Of a DNA stretch of 34,438 nucleotides, positions 1 through 7,757 are shown in pieces. Within the stretch, counting starts at the first letter, position 1. Each line of letters starts with the position of its first letter. A program made the translations under genes and the position numbers. The notes below the pieces were generated by a model. It was not told where the DNA came from. It saw only the letters and a program-made list of their open reading frames with translations, and searched no databases. The DNA lies in assembly GCA_002449595.1 (NCBI GenBank), contig DJXE01000100.1, positions 1 through 34,438 of the forward strand. The letters are read 5' to 3'. The stretch is from Lachnospiraceae bacterium UBA7012. GTDB taxonomy: Bacteria; Bacillota; Clostridia; Lachnospirales; Lachnospiraceae.

Positions 1-190
1 TCTACTTTCAAATCTTGAATCTGTATTCTCCTTCTGCTTTAGAACTATCAGATTTGGTCAAATCCCATCAGTAGTTTCGTAGTCAGCGGAAAACATGAAT
101 TCACAGCCAATCTGGTGCTCTTAGCGGTCTGAGACTTGCGGCTTTTAACTACTGAAAACGCCACTTCTTTCTCTCTGCCATTTTCGAGCG

Positions 191-254
191 TGTTGCCCCA
201 AAAATCAACTACAAGGGGGTCATTTAGCCCTGTTGCCCCAGAATTAACTACAAA
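191..254. repeat. Imperfect 24-bp direct repeat in the gene-free left edge (1-411)
   Basis: Bases 1-411 contain no convincing gene and are visibly richer in A/T than the rest of the window. Within them, a unit beginning TGTTGCCCCA and ending AACTACAA occurs at 191-214 and again at 231-253, a period of 40 bases, with one indel between copies. A third partial AACTAC lies near 147. Such direct repeats in AT-rich flank can mark the end of a mobile element or a regulatory array. No transposase fragment is readable in the 411 bases, so the element type is unknown. Confidence 0.4.
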
Positions 255-315
255 ATTTCTGACAAATTTGGTGAAAGCGCGTCAAACTTTTTCAAAAGGA
301 TTTGAGCAAAGAAAG

Positions 316-345
316 AGCCCGGAAACGTTGAATTTTCGGGCTTTT
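316..345 (-). terminator. Bidirectional rho-independent terminator after the TRAP operon
   Basis: An inverted repeat AGCCCGGAAA / TTTTCGGGCT (10 pairs including one G-T) has a 7-base loop. It is followed by five T on the plus strand and by CTCTTTCTTT on the minus strand. It lies about 65 bases beyond the stop of the TRAP permease gene and would end that minus-strand transcript. It could also stop any transcript entering from the left of the window. Confidence 0.65.
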
Positions 346-411
346 TCGCATCTCACTTGTCCTCGATTATCTCTTGGAGAACTGCGGAGCACGTCTCGCT
401 GCTTTGAGACC

Positions 412-2364
412 TTATTTCTTTCTTCTCATATACTGAAATGCGACGACCAGAGCAACGACGGCAATCCCGCCGATGTCGGTCAGCGTGCCGGGGATAAGGA
501 GCGCGAGACCTGCGGCGATCATGACGACCCTGAGCGGCAGCATCAGCGTGCCTTCGATATAGCCTTCGAGACCTGCCGCTATCGCGATGATGCCGGCGAC
601 AGAGGTCACAATGACCTGGATGACCTGGATCACATTCGTATCGATCAGGAGCATCGCGGGGTTCAGCGCGAAGACATACGGAACGACGAACGCCGCGATC
701 GCAAGTTTGGTCGCGTTCAGGGCGGTCTTCATAGGCTTCGACTTCGCGATCGCGGAACCGGCGTATGCCGCAAGTGCGACCGGAGGCGTGATGTCCGCAA
801 CGATGCCGAAGTAGAACACGAAGAAATGGGCCGCCATAGCAGGGATCCCAATCTGGATCAGGATCGGCGCGCAGGTCGACGCCATGATGCAGTAGTTTGC
901 GGTAGTCGGAACGCCCATGCCGAGGACGATGCAGCAGAGCATCGTGAAGAACAGGGCGATAAACTTGGAACCGTGCGCGATCGTGATGATTGCAGTGATC
1001 AGAGACGATGCGAGGCCGGTCATGGAGATGCAGCCGGCGATGATGCCCGCGATGGCACAGGCCGCGGCCACGCCGATCGAGCTTTTCGCGCCGTTTGCCA
1101 GCGCCTCAAAGAACATTTTGGGCGTCATGCGCGCATCCTTGTTGAAAAGGCTCACCACGACAGCCGCGATAATGGAGACCGCCGCCGCGAACGCCATCGT
1201 GTTTCTTCCGCTGGAGACCAGATAGACCAGAAGGATCAGCGGGATCAGGAGATAGACCTTTGTGATCAGATGGCTCATCTTCGGGAGCTCATCGCGCTTC
1301 ATACCCTTGAGACCGAGGCGCTTCGCTTCCAGATGGACACAGATGAAGATCCCGAGGAAATACAGGACTGCAGGCAGGATCGCCCGGACGATGATGTTCG
1401 AGTAGGGAACGCCGACATATTCCGCCATGAGGAAGGCAGCGGCGCCCATGATCGGGGGCATGATCTGTCCGCCTGTGGAAGCAGCCGCTTCAACAGCGCC
1501 GGCGAATTCGGGCTTGTATCCGGTCTTTTTCATCATGGGGATCGTGACGGAACCGGTCGTGACGGTGTTGCCGACCGAAGAACCGGAGACCATGCCGCAG
1601 AGCGCGGACGAAATGACAGCGACCTTGGCCGGACCGCCGGAGGAAGCACCCGCCACGGAGTTCGCCATCTGGATGAAGAAGTCCGAGATGCCGGTGCACT
1701 CCAGGAACGACCCGAAAATGATGAAGACGACGATGAACTTCGCGCACACCTGGATCGGCGTCGTGAGAATGCCGGTCGTACGGTAAAACAGGCCGATCGT
1801 CAGCTGGGTGAGCGCGCGGTTAAAGCCCAGGTTTTTGCGGACGCAGTAGTAATACAGGGCGTAGAGGATGAACGCGCTCGCGACGCACAGAATCGGGATA
1901 CCGACCGAGCGCCGGCACAACTCGATGACAGCCAGAATACCGACGATGCCGATCGCGATCTCATATTTATGCACGTTCATCGTGCCCAGCCGGATGGTCA
2001 GGCTCTGCGCGTTTGCCACCACATAGAAAAAGGACGCGCTTCCCGCGATCATGATGATCCAGTCATACCAGGGGATGTGGTTGACCTTCTGCGTTCCTTT
2101 TCTCATCGGGAACATCAGGTATCCCACGATCAGGATACATCCGACGAAGCTCGGATACCGGATGAGATCCAGCCAGGTCGCGAACAGGGTCACATAGATG
2201 ACAAAGATGGAGAAGGCCGCCATGATCCCGTAGACGATGAGCCTGGGTGTTCCTTCCCAGATCCTTGTATTGGATTCGCGGTCAAATTTCTTCATGACCT
2301 CATCGACAGAGGCCTGCACGTCTTCTGCGGCGTCGGGGATCACGTTCTTATTCTCTGACGTCAT
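412..2364 (-). CDS. TRAP transporter permease, fused DctQ-DctM (4TM/12TM) type
   Basis: This 650-residue membrane protein is the fused small-plus-large permease of a TAXI-type TRAP transporter, which uses an ion gradient to take up organic acids delivered by an extracytoplasmic binding protein. The N-terminal 50 residues are cytosolic. About four hydrophobic segments (roughly 45-170) form the DctQ-like part, followed by a 12-segment DctM-like part. The region near residues 245-300 with SSALCGMVSGSSVGN and GGQIMPPIMGAAAF is the conserved DctM core, and its C-terminal counterpart contains GMGVPTTANY and DITPPVALAAY. The start is supported by AGGAG 6 bases upstream. It is the second gene after the binding protein; a strong hairpin sits between them. 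Substrate cannot be read; TAXI systems characterised so far favour dicarboxylates or glutamate-like acids. The length is normal for fused permeases. Confidence 0.93.
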   Translation of the reverse strand: MTSENKNVIPDAAEDVQASVDEVMKKFDRESNTRIWEGTPRLIVYGIMAAFSIFVIYVTLFATWLDLIRYPSFVGCILIVGYLMFPMRKGTQKVNHIPWYDWIIMIAGSASFFYVVANAQSLTIRLGTMNVHKYEIAIGIVGILAVIELCRRSVGIPILCVASAFILYALYYYCVRKNLGFNRALTQLTIGLFYRTTGILTTPIQVCAKFIVVFIIFGSFLECTGISDFFIQMANSVAGASSGGPAKVAVISSALCGMVSGSSVGNTVTTGSVTIPMMKKTGYKPEFAGAVEAAASTGGQIMPPIMGAAAFLMAEYVGVPYSNIIVRAILPAVLYFLGIFICVHLEAKRLGLKGMKRDELPKMSHLITKVYLLIPLILLVYLVSSGRNTMAFAAAVSIIAAVVVSLFNKDARMTPKMFFEALANGAKSSIGVAAACAIAGIIAGCISMTGLASSLITAIITIAHGSKFIALFFTMLCCIVLGMGVPTTANYCIMASTCAPILIQIGIPAMAAHFFVFYFGIVADITPPVALAAYAGSAIAKSKPMKTALNATKLAIAAFVVPYVFALNPAMLLIDTNVIQVIQVIVTSVAGIIAIAAGLEGYIEGTLMLPLRVVMIAAGLALLIPGTLTDIGGIAVVALVVAFQYMRRKK

Positions 2365-2468
2365 TTCTTACTCCTAACATCGAACAGTTTCTGCAGCATT
2401 GTTATTGCGGAACGCCGCCGTGCAGGGAAACCAGCGCAGCATGCATCTCCGCGTCTTCTTTACAACAG

Positions 2469-2496
2469 GGAGAGTGCTGCCGTCGCAGCACTCTCC
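2469..2496 (-). other. Strong intercistronic hairpin between TRAP binding protein and permease
   Basis: A perfect 12-bp inverted repeat (GGAGAGTGCTGC / GCAGCACTCTCC) with a 4-base loop lies in the 216-base gap between the two TRAP genes. No T-run follows on the minus strand, so it is not a standard terminator. A hairpin here could protect the 3' end of the upstream message, giving more binding protein than permease, as is common for binding-protein transport operons. That role is inferred. Confidence 0.6.
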
Positions 2497-2580
2497 TCAT
2501 AATTATCCATTTGCAGGTAACGGCCGCCTCATCCGGAACCGGTCCGGCGCGCCGGCCTTAAGGAACTGACATCCGTCAGA

Positions 2581-3639
2581 TCACTCGGTCGCGACGGTGA
2601 CGCCCTTTTCCTCGAAATACTTCGCAGCGCCTGCGTGGAACGGGACTGCGATGCCATCGGTCGCAAACTCAAGAGACAGCTCGGCGCCCTTTGCGTGCAG
2701 CTCGGTGATGTCAGCCGCGCCTTCATAGATCGTGGAGACGATCGTGTAAGCCACATCCTCGTCGAGATCAGCGCTGCAGACCAGTGTCGCCTTGACGGTG
2801 ATGGTCGTCGTATCCTGGTCAAATCCGTTGTAGGTGCCTGCAGGGATCGTCAGAGAAGCGTACCAAGGGCAGTCCGCAAGGATCTTTTCCATGTGCTCGT
2901 CATCGATGGAGACAAGATAGACCGGCTTGGAAGTCGCGAGATCCGTGACAGCGGTCGTCGGAGCACCTGCGCACAGGAATGCCGCGTCGATCTTGCCGTC
3001 CTTGAGGCTCTCGGCGGAATCGCCGAAGGACTGGTAAATGGGCTTGATATCGTCGATCGTCATGTCATATGCCGCCAGAACGTCGATCGTGTTGTAGTAA
3101 GTGCCGGAGCCGACGTCGCCGACGCAGACATTCTTGCCCTTCAGGTCGGAGACGGATGTGAGGTTCGGATCGCAGGTCACGAGCTGGACCGTCTCAGCGT
3201 AGAGGCCGCCGAGGACGCGGAAATCGCTGAGCGCGCCGCTCTCCGCGAAGGAATTCGTTCCGTTGTAGGCGTAGGTCATGACGTCCGACTGGACAGTAGC
3301 GAGCTCAACGGTCTTGTTCAGGACGATGTCGCTGATGTTTGCAGCGGAACCGCCGGAGGAGACGACGTTGATCTTCACGTTGGTCTTCTGTCCGATATAG
3401 TTGGCCAGAACGCCACCGAACGCATAATAGGTGCCGGACTCACCGCCGGTGCCCATCGTCAGGTTCGCGGACGGAGATTCCGCTTTATCTTCGGCAGGTG
3501 CTTCTTCCGCTGCCTCTTCCGCGGGCTTCTCTGCTTCCGCCGCAGGAGCTGCTGCAGGGGCGGGAGCCGCCGTTCCGCATGCCATGAGACCGGCAGCCAG
3601 TGCCGCCGCCATGAGGATTGCTGTCAGTTTCTTCTTCAT
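2581..3639 (-). CDS. TAXI family TRAP transporter solute-binding lipoprotein
   Basis: This is the extracytoplasmic binding subunit of the TRAP system. It starts at an ATG preceded by AAAGGGAAAGC; an upstream in-frame start exists but would bury the signal peptide. The mature form is a lipoprotein: MKKKLTAILMAAALAAG followed by LMAC lipobox (Cys about residue 20). An Ala/Pro/Glu-rich tether of about 35 residues comes next, then the TAXI domain beginning MGTGGESGTYYAFGG, the ligand-pocket signature of the family. Later landmarks are VSSGGSAANI and the VGDVGSGTYYN stretch. Roughly 350 residues is usual for the family. It is the first gene of a two-gene operon with the fused permease and has its own promoter about 60 bases upstream. 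The ligand is unknown. Confidence 0.93.
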   Translation of the reverse strand: MKKKLTAILMAAALAAGLMACGTAAPAPAAAPAAEAEKPAEEAAEEAPAEDKAESPSANLTMGTGGESGTYYAFGGVLANYIGQKTNVKINVVSSGGSAANISDIVLNKTVELATVQSDVMTYAYNGTNSFAESGALSDFRVLGGLYAETVQLVTCDPNLTSVSDLKGKNVCVGDVGSGTYYNTIDVLAAYDMTIDDIKPIYQSFGDSAESLKDGKIDAAFLCAGAPTTAVTDLATSKPVYLVSIDDEHMEKILADCPWYASLTIPAGTYNGFDQDTTTITVKATLVCSADLDEDVAYTIVSTIYEGAADITELHAKGAELSLEFATDGIAVPFHAGAAKYFEEKGVTVATE

Positions 3640-3699
3640 AATGCTTTCCCTTTCTGATGCTTTAAGTTTTTGCAGTATCAAAGCGTTCTATAAATATGC

Positions 3700-3728
3700 A
3701 TTATACTGAATCGTTCCGACGATGTAAA
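3700..3728 (-). promoter_or_regulatory. Sigma-A promoter of the TRAP operon with palindromic spacer
   Basis: On the minus strand, TTTACA (3723-3728) and TATAAT (3700-3705) are separated by exactly 17 bases, 60 bases before the binding-protein start. The spacer holds the inverted repeat ATCGT-TCCG-ACGAT (3710-3723), so a repressor bound there would occlude polymerase. The regulator is not in the window. Confidence 0.75.
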
Positions 3729-3789
3729 GAGAATTGCATCGTGGTATACAATGATACACCGCAGGTTCTTTATTCTCCGTCAGCAGCAA

Positions 3790-3891
3790 AAAAGCTGCTG
3801 TGTATCGTATCCCGCCATAGCGGAAAAGCTGCCGCGTATCGTATACCGCCACCGCAGAAAAGCCGCCGCGTATCGATCTCCGCGGCGGCTT
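3790..3891. repeat. 34-bp tandem repeat, about 2.7 copies
   Basis: Units start at 3790, 3824 and 3858, each opening AAAAGC(T/C)GC. The first two copies agree at 28 of 34 bases; the third matches the second at 17 of its first 18 bases and then diverges into the flavodoxin terminator stem. Each unit carries GTATCG, and the first two carry GTATCGTAT. The array lies between the flavodoxin gene and the TRAP promoter. It may be a duplicated terminator arm or a set of regulator sites for the TRAP promoter. Confidence 0.7.
3858..3891 (-). terminator. Rho-independent terminator after the flavodoxin gene
   Basis: An 11-bp perfect stem (AAGCCGCCGCG / CGCGGCGGCTT) with a 10-base loop is followed on the minus strand by TTTT. 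It begins about 23 bases beyond the flavodoxin stop codon, so it should end the DUF3793-flavodoxin message. It overlaps the third unit of the 34-bp repeat. Confidence 0.75.
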
Positions 3892-3914
3892 CCCGAATTA
3901 CGCTCGTTCTTCTC

Positions 3915-4337
3915 TTACGCGAGAGCTGCTCCCAAAGCGCCGCAGGCGGCGATCGCGTCAGCGTCCGGCGCATTGTTGCACGTCACGCTGTCGCAGGCGA
4001 GCACCGCGCCGTCCGCGAGGCACCGGCCTTCCCAGTCCGTCATCCACGCGCCCTGGCCCCAGCCCCACGAGCCGAACAGCGCGATCTTTTTGCCGGAAAG
4101 GCTTCCTTCAACTTCCGTAAACATCGGGTCGAACTCAGACTCCTCCAGGACTTCAGCTCCCATCGCCGGACATCCGAACGCGATCGCGTCAAAATCACCC
4201 ACCATCGCGGAACTGAATTCACCGGGCGTATACACTGTGACGTCCGCTCCTTTTCCTCTCGCGCCGTCCGCGACCGCGTTCGCCATCGCCTCGGTATTGC
4301 CGGTTCCGCTCCAGTACACAACTGCTACTTTGCTCAT
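3915..4337 (-). CDS. Short-chain flavodoxin
   Basis: This small FMN-binding electron carrier is likely a replacement for ferredoxin when iron is scarce. The 140 residues match the length of short-chain flavodoxins. The phosphate-binding loop is WSGTGNTEAMANAV near the N-terminus. The second and third flavin-contact loops are GCPAMGAEVLEESEF (about 55-69) and FGSWGWGQGAWM (about 87-98). The start has AAGGAG 7 bases upstream. It lies 124 bases downstream of the DUF3793 gene with no terminator seen between them, so both probably share the promoter at 5164-5192 and its iron-box-like elements. A hairpin terminator follows. The role under iron limitation is inferred from known flavodoxin biology plus the upstream site. 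Confidence 0.93.
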   Translation of the reverse strand: MSKVAVVYWSGTGNTEAMANAVADGARGKGADVTVYTPGEFSSAMVGDFDAIAFGCPAMGAEVLEESEFDPMFTEVEGSLSGKKIALFGSWGWGQGAWMTDWEGRCLADGAVLACDSVTCNNAPDADAIAACGALGAALA

Positions 4338-4461
4338 TCTTCTTCTCCTTTATCTGTAAAAATCCGGTCTGTACATCTATATCTGCCCGCTCCCGGCGCA
4401 ATTATGGTCCGGCCGGATCCCTGCCGGTCCTTTCCGCGCCATCCGCGTTTCGATACCATTT

Positions 4462-5016
4462 TCAAGGCAGCTTCACTGCCAGCTGATCCAGCGTCCTGCC
4501 CCGTCTCCACTGCTCACTGTAGATCCTGGTGCATTTGCGGTACCTGGAAAAGTTCTTTTCCGCCTCCTCCCGGTCCCCGTATACCCGCCAGAAACCGGTA
4601 CACTTGCAGCCTGTGTCCCTATGCTCCATGAAACCGCGGACATCTTCCGGCGGATATCCCAGGAACAGTCCGATCTCGTGCGGAAATGTCCGCCATTCTT
4701 TCAGCCGTGAGATGAGCCGTACAACGCAGGTGTCCGGATCGCTGTCCGTATAGCCGCATTTTCTCAGGATCTGCGCCGCATCGCGGTCACCCATGTCCTT
4801 CCGCAGTTTACTCGGACGATAGAAATAGATGAGTGCCCTTTTCCTCCCAAAGGAAACGGGGATCACACGGATCCCTTTATCTCCGAGCAGTCGGTTCAGT
4901 CTGCGGACATCCTCTTCCACCCGCTTTCTGTCCTCATATTCCACCGAAAACAGGTTTCCTGTTTTCAGTCCCGCCAGCGTCGGTGAGCAGTTCTCGATGA
5001 TCGTCTGATCTGACAT
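4462..5016 (-). CDS. DUF3793 family protein
   Basis: This soluble protein of 184 residues has no characterised activity. It opens with the conserved IENCSPTLAGLKTGNLFSVEY segment, typical of DUF3793, followed by a basic helix-rich part containing VIPVSFGRKRALIYFYRP. A C-terminal half has HEIGLFLGYPPEDVRGFMEH and a Cys-containing segment, GCKCTGFWRVYG. The start chosen is the ATG with GGAAGGACG just upstream; a longer in-frame version would add 16 poorly conserved residues. Members of this family are often found beside flavodoxins in Clostridia, as here, which suggests a role in iron limitation or redox balance; function is otherwise unknown. It is the first gene of the pair and lies behind a promoter with a DtxR-like box. 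Confidence 0.85.
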   Translation of the reverse strand: MSDQTIIENCSPTLAGLKTGNLFSVEYEDRKRVEEDVRRLNRLLGDKGIRVIPVSFGRKRALIYFYRPSKLRKDMGDRDAAQILRKCGYTDSDPDTCVVRLISRLKEWRTFPHEIGLFLGYPPEDVRGFMEHRDTGCKCTGFWRVYGDREEAEKNFSRYRKCTRIYSEQWRRGRTLDQLAVKLP

Positions 5017-5082
5017 TCTTCGTCCTTCCGGTTCCATGGATTTTTCAAAGCGGGCCGCGCGCATGTGACAGCGCTGTTGCGG

Positions 5083-5101
5083 TTAGGTTTAGCTAACCTC
5101 G
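5083..5101 (-). promoter_or_regulatory. DtxR/IdeR-like iron box
   Basis: The 19 bases here match the actinobacterial DtxR/IdeR consensus TTAGGTTAGSCTAACCTAA at 15 positions (read on the plus strand); the core TTAGCTAA is a perfect palindrome. It lies in the leader about 55-75 bases downstream of the predicted transcription start of the DUF3793-flavodoxin pair. Whether a DtxR-family regulator of this organism uses the same consensus is inference. Confidence 0.55.
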
Positions 5102-5141
5102 GAGGATTAAGGAAGGCCGCGGCACATCCGTCACGGCCCGC

Positions 5142-5160
5142 TTAGTTTGTTGCGACTAAC
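5142..5160 (-). promoter_or_regulatory. Second inverted-repeat operator candidate over the transcription start
   Basis: TTAGT (5142-5146) and ACTAA (5155-5159) form an inverted repeat with an 8-base spacer, directly after the -10 hexamer. This position suits a repressor blocking initiation. It resembles the half-sites of the downstream iron box but matches the DtxR consensus poorly (about 9 of 19). Confidence 0.4.
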
Positions 5161-5163
5161 TCA

Positions 5164-5192
5164 TTTATACATTGTTTTTCCGCATCCGTCAA
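5164..5192 (-). promoter_or_regulatory. Sigma-A promoter of the DUF3793-flavodoxin operon
   Basis: TTGACG (5187-5192) and TATAAA (5164-5169) on the minus strand are separated by 17 bases. The -35 lies right after the stop codon of the upstream methyltransferase gene. Transcription would start near 5157, leaving a leader of about 140 bases before the DUF3793 start. Confidence 0.75.
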
Positions 5193-5195
5193 CCC

Positions 5196-5804
5196 TCATC
5201 CGATTCCGAACACAAGTACACACTCGCGCGGGTCGTCCCCGAAGAGATCTTTCGTGCTGATATCATCAAAGTACTCGAGTTCTTCTTCCGTCATGAGATA
5301 AGCGACGCACTCGTCTTCCGGATAATAGAAGAAAAGCTTCGTCGCACGGCCGTAAGTATAGAACGACTCCAGGATCCTCCGGATAACGCTGCGCAGGATC
5401 GTCACGGAAAAAGGATTGAAGAAATAGAAGGCGTCCGTCTCCGGGATCTCGTACTGCTCCGCATCCTCGCACAGGAACCAGATCCCGGGGAAGCCGTCTG
5501 TCTGGAGGCCGGTCCCTTCCCGGTACGACACCGCATTATCCATCGCATCCTGATACAGCGCTGCCTCGCGCTCGATCCCGATCACACTGCAGCCGAGCTG
5601 CGAGTGGAAATAGAATGCGGCACGCCCTTTCCCGCTGCCGTAATCCACGATCTGGTCGCCCGGATGCAGATATCCGCTCTGCGCGATCCTCTCGAGGACG
5701 GCGTACGGCGTGGGCTCGTAGGGATGGTGATGGTCGTCTTCGAAGCTGTCATCCCGCCCGGCTGTCTCAATATGCAGTTTTTCATCCCACTCGCGGTCTG
5801 TCAT
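5196..5804 (-). CDS. Class I SAM-dependent methyltransferase
   Basis: This 202-residue protein should transfer a methyl group from S-adenosylmethionine to an unknown acceptor. The Rossmann-type SAM loop is VDYGSGKGRAAFYF (about 48-61), with the acidic end of the next strand in VIGIERE. FYFFNPFS near residue 127 is a motif IV-like segment. The N-terminus is charged and carries HHHPYEPTPYAVLE, which precedes the SAM domain in related small methyltransferases. GGAG lies 4 bases before the ATG. It is 112 bases downstream of the ABC exporter gene, so it may share that transcript. No substrate can be assigned. Confidence 0.85.
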   Translation of the reverse strand: MTDREWDEKLHIETAGRDDSFEDDHHHPYEPTPYAVLERIAQSGYLHPGDQIVDYGSGKGRAAFYFHSQLGCSVIGIEREAALYQDAMDNAVSYREGTGLQTDGFPGIWFLCEDAEQYEIPETDAFYFFNPFSVTILRSVIRRILESFYTYGRATKLFFYYPEDECVAYLMTEEELEYFDDISTKDLFGDDPRECVLVFGIG

Positions 5805-5916
5805 GTCTCTCCGGCTCCCTCTGCAGTTCGTGTTTCGTCTCCCCGGTTTCGGTTACTGGATCCTGTCTCCCCGCCTGCCGGAATACTCAAGTCTCCGATG
5901 CCATTCGACGGCTCAT

Positions 5917-7695
5917 TCAGGTCTCCGCCGCCATCCGATACCAGAGCCGGTAGTACTCGCCCTGCTTCGCCAGAAGCTCCTCGTGCGTGCCCTCTTCCTC
6001 GATGCCGTTCTTCCCGAGGACAAGGATGCGGTCAGCATCCTGCACGGTCGTCAGGCGGTGCGCGATGGTGATGGTCGTCCTGCCCTTCGAGAGATCCTTC
6101 AGGCTCGCGCTGACGATGAGCTCGCTCTCGTTGTCGAGCGCGCTCGTCGCCTCATCCAGGATGAGGATACGCGGATCCTTGAGGAAGACTCTGGCGATGG
6201 ACAGTCTCTGCTTCTGCCCGCCGGAGAGCTTGACGCCGCGCTCGCCGATGTAAGTGTCGATCCCGTTCGGGAGCTCATTCACAAACTCGTCCGCGCCGGC
6301 GAGCCGGATGGCTTCCAGGATCTCCGCCTCGGTAGCGCCGGGTTTTCCGTAAGCCACGTTGTCGCGGATCGTGCCGCTGAACAGGTAGACGTCCTGCTGC
6401 ACGATGCCGATGGAACTGCGCAGCGACTTCAGCGTCACCCGGCTGATGTCCTGCCCGTCGATCCGGATGACTCCGTCCGTCAGGTCGTAGAAGCGCGGGA
6501 TCAGGTTGCAGATCGTCGTCTTTCCGCCGCCGGACGCGCCGACGATCGCGAGGTTCTCCCCGGGCTTCACCTTCAGGTTCAGGTCCCGCAGGACCTTGTT
6601 GTGGTCGTCGGGATATTCGAAGTACACGTGGTCAAACTCGATGCCGCCTTCCGTCACGTGCAGCTCGCCGGCGTTCTCAGCGTCTTTGATCTCAATCGGC
6701 GTGTCGACGATCTCGAAGAACCGCTCGATTCCGGTCATGCCGCGCTGGAACTGCTCGGTGAACTCGACGATCCGTCGAATCGTCGCAATCAGCGTCGACA
6801 CGTAGAGAATATACGCCACAAGGTCGCCGGCACTGATTGCGCCGCGCGTCAGCGACAGGCCGCCCGCGACGATGACCACCGTGTACATGAGGCCGTCGAA
6901 CAGCCTTGTGGACGTGCCGAACGTCGCCATGGCGTAGTAAGACTTTTTCTTGATTCTCTGGAACTCGACGTTCCCTTCCTCAAATTTGCTGCGCTCCTCA
7001 TCCTCCGCCGTGAAGGCCTTGATGATGCGCTCGCCGAGCAGGCTGTCCTCGATCGCGGCGTTCAGCTCGCCGACCTGGAACCGCTGCGCCTTCTGCGTGG
7101 ACCGCAGCCAGTGATTGATCTTCACGGACACGAAAAACATCAGCGGCAGCCACAGGAAGATCAGCAGCGTCAGCGGCAGGGAGATCCGCCCGAGGATCAC
7201 GAAGGAGACGACGATCTTGATCGAAGCGATGAAGAATTCCTCCGGGCAGTGGTGCGAGAATTCCGTCACGTCGAACAGATCGTTGGTGATGCGGCCCATG
7301 ATCTGGCCGATCTTGTGGTTGCTGTAATAGGTGCCGGACAGGCGCAGCAGCACGTCAAACGCGCTTCTTCTCATGTCGGTCTCGATGTAGACGCCCATGA
7401 TGTGTCCCTGCGACTGCATGTAGAAATTCGCGGCCGCGTCGATGATCCGCAGGGCGACGTAAAGCATCGCCATCCGCAGCACCGCCTGCGCCGTCAGCGC
7501 GGCGGCGTTCCCGAGCGCCGCGTTCGTGAGCTGCCGCATGATCATCGGGAGCACGATGTCGCACAGCGTCGTCAGCCCCGCGAAGAACAGGTCCAGAAAC
7601 AGCAGCTTCTTATATTTGGCCAGATACGGCCAGTATCTTCTGATCAGCGTCGCGGACGAGTAGGTCTGCGCGCCTTTGTTGTTATCCGTGTTCAT
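5917..7695 (-). CDS. ABC exporter half-transporter (fused permease and ATPase)
   Basis: This is an MsbA/MdlB-type exporter subunit, 592 residues, expected to work in the membrane as a homodimer or heterodimer. Residues about 25-310 form the six-helix transmembrane domain, starting YWPYLAKYKKLLFLDLFFAGL. The nucleotide-binding domain follows, with Walker A GASGGGKTT (about 386), Q-loop GIVQQDVYLFSG, signature LSGGQKQR, Walker B ILILDEATSALD and the H-loop His in IAHRLTT. All ATPase motifs are intact, including the catalytic Glu after Walker B. No second exporter half is adjacent, so a homodimer is likely. It follows the kinase-GH2 gene by 62 bases on the same strand. The cargo (drug, lipid or peptide) cannot be told from sequence. 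Confidence 0.95.
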   Translation of the reverse strand: MNTDNNKGAQTYSSATLIRRYWPYLAKYKKLLFLDLFFAGLTTLCDIVLPMIMRQLTNAALGNAAALTAQAVLRMAMLYVALRIIDAAANFYMQSQGHIMGVYIETDMRRSAFDVLLRLSGTYYSNHKIGQIMGRITNDLFDVTEFSHHCPEEFFIASIKIVVSFVILGRISLPLTLLIFLWLPLMFFVSVKINHWLRSTQKAQRFQVGELNAAIEDSLLGERIIKAFTAEDEERSKFEEGNVEFQRIKKKSYYAMATFGTSTRLFDGLMYTVVIVAGGLSLTRGAISAGDLVAYILYVSTLIATIRRIVEFTEQFQRGMTGIERFFEIVDTPIEIKDAENAGELHVTEGGIEFDHVYFEYPDDHNKVLRDLNLKVKPGENLAIVGASGGGKTTICNLIPRFYDLTDGVIRIDGQDISRVTLKSLRSSIGIVQQDVYLFSGTIRDNVAYGKPGATEAEILEAIRLAGADEFVNELPNGIDTYIGERGVKLSGGQKQRLSIARVFLKDPRILILDEATSALDNESELIVSASLKDLSKGRTTITIAHRLTTVQDADRILVLGKNGIEEEGTHEELLAKQGEYYRLWYRMAAET

Positions 7696-7757
7696 TCTTC
7701 ACCATCGGCGCGTTTTCACACGCCGCTTTCTGCCATTTCTTTAATGAAAAGGTTTTA

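Noticed and set aside
191..254. Insertion sequence end
   Set aside because: Direct rather than inverted repeats and no transposase code are visible; kept only as an unexplained repeat.
136..2358. A 740-codon open frame on the plus strand
   Set aside because: It lies antisense to the TRAP permease, is rich in Arg/Asp/His as expected for the reverse of a GC-rich membrane gene, and has no recognisable domain.
3790..3891. CRISPR-like array
   Set aside because: The units are contiguous with no spacers, fewer than three copies and no cas genes; it is a simple tandem repeat.
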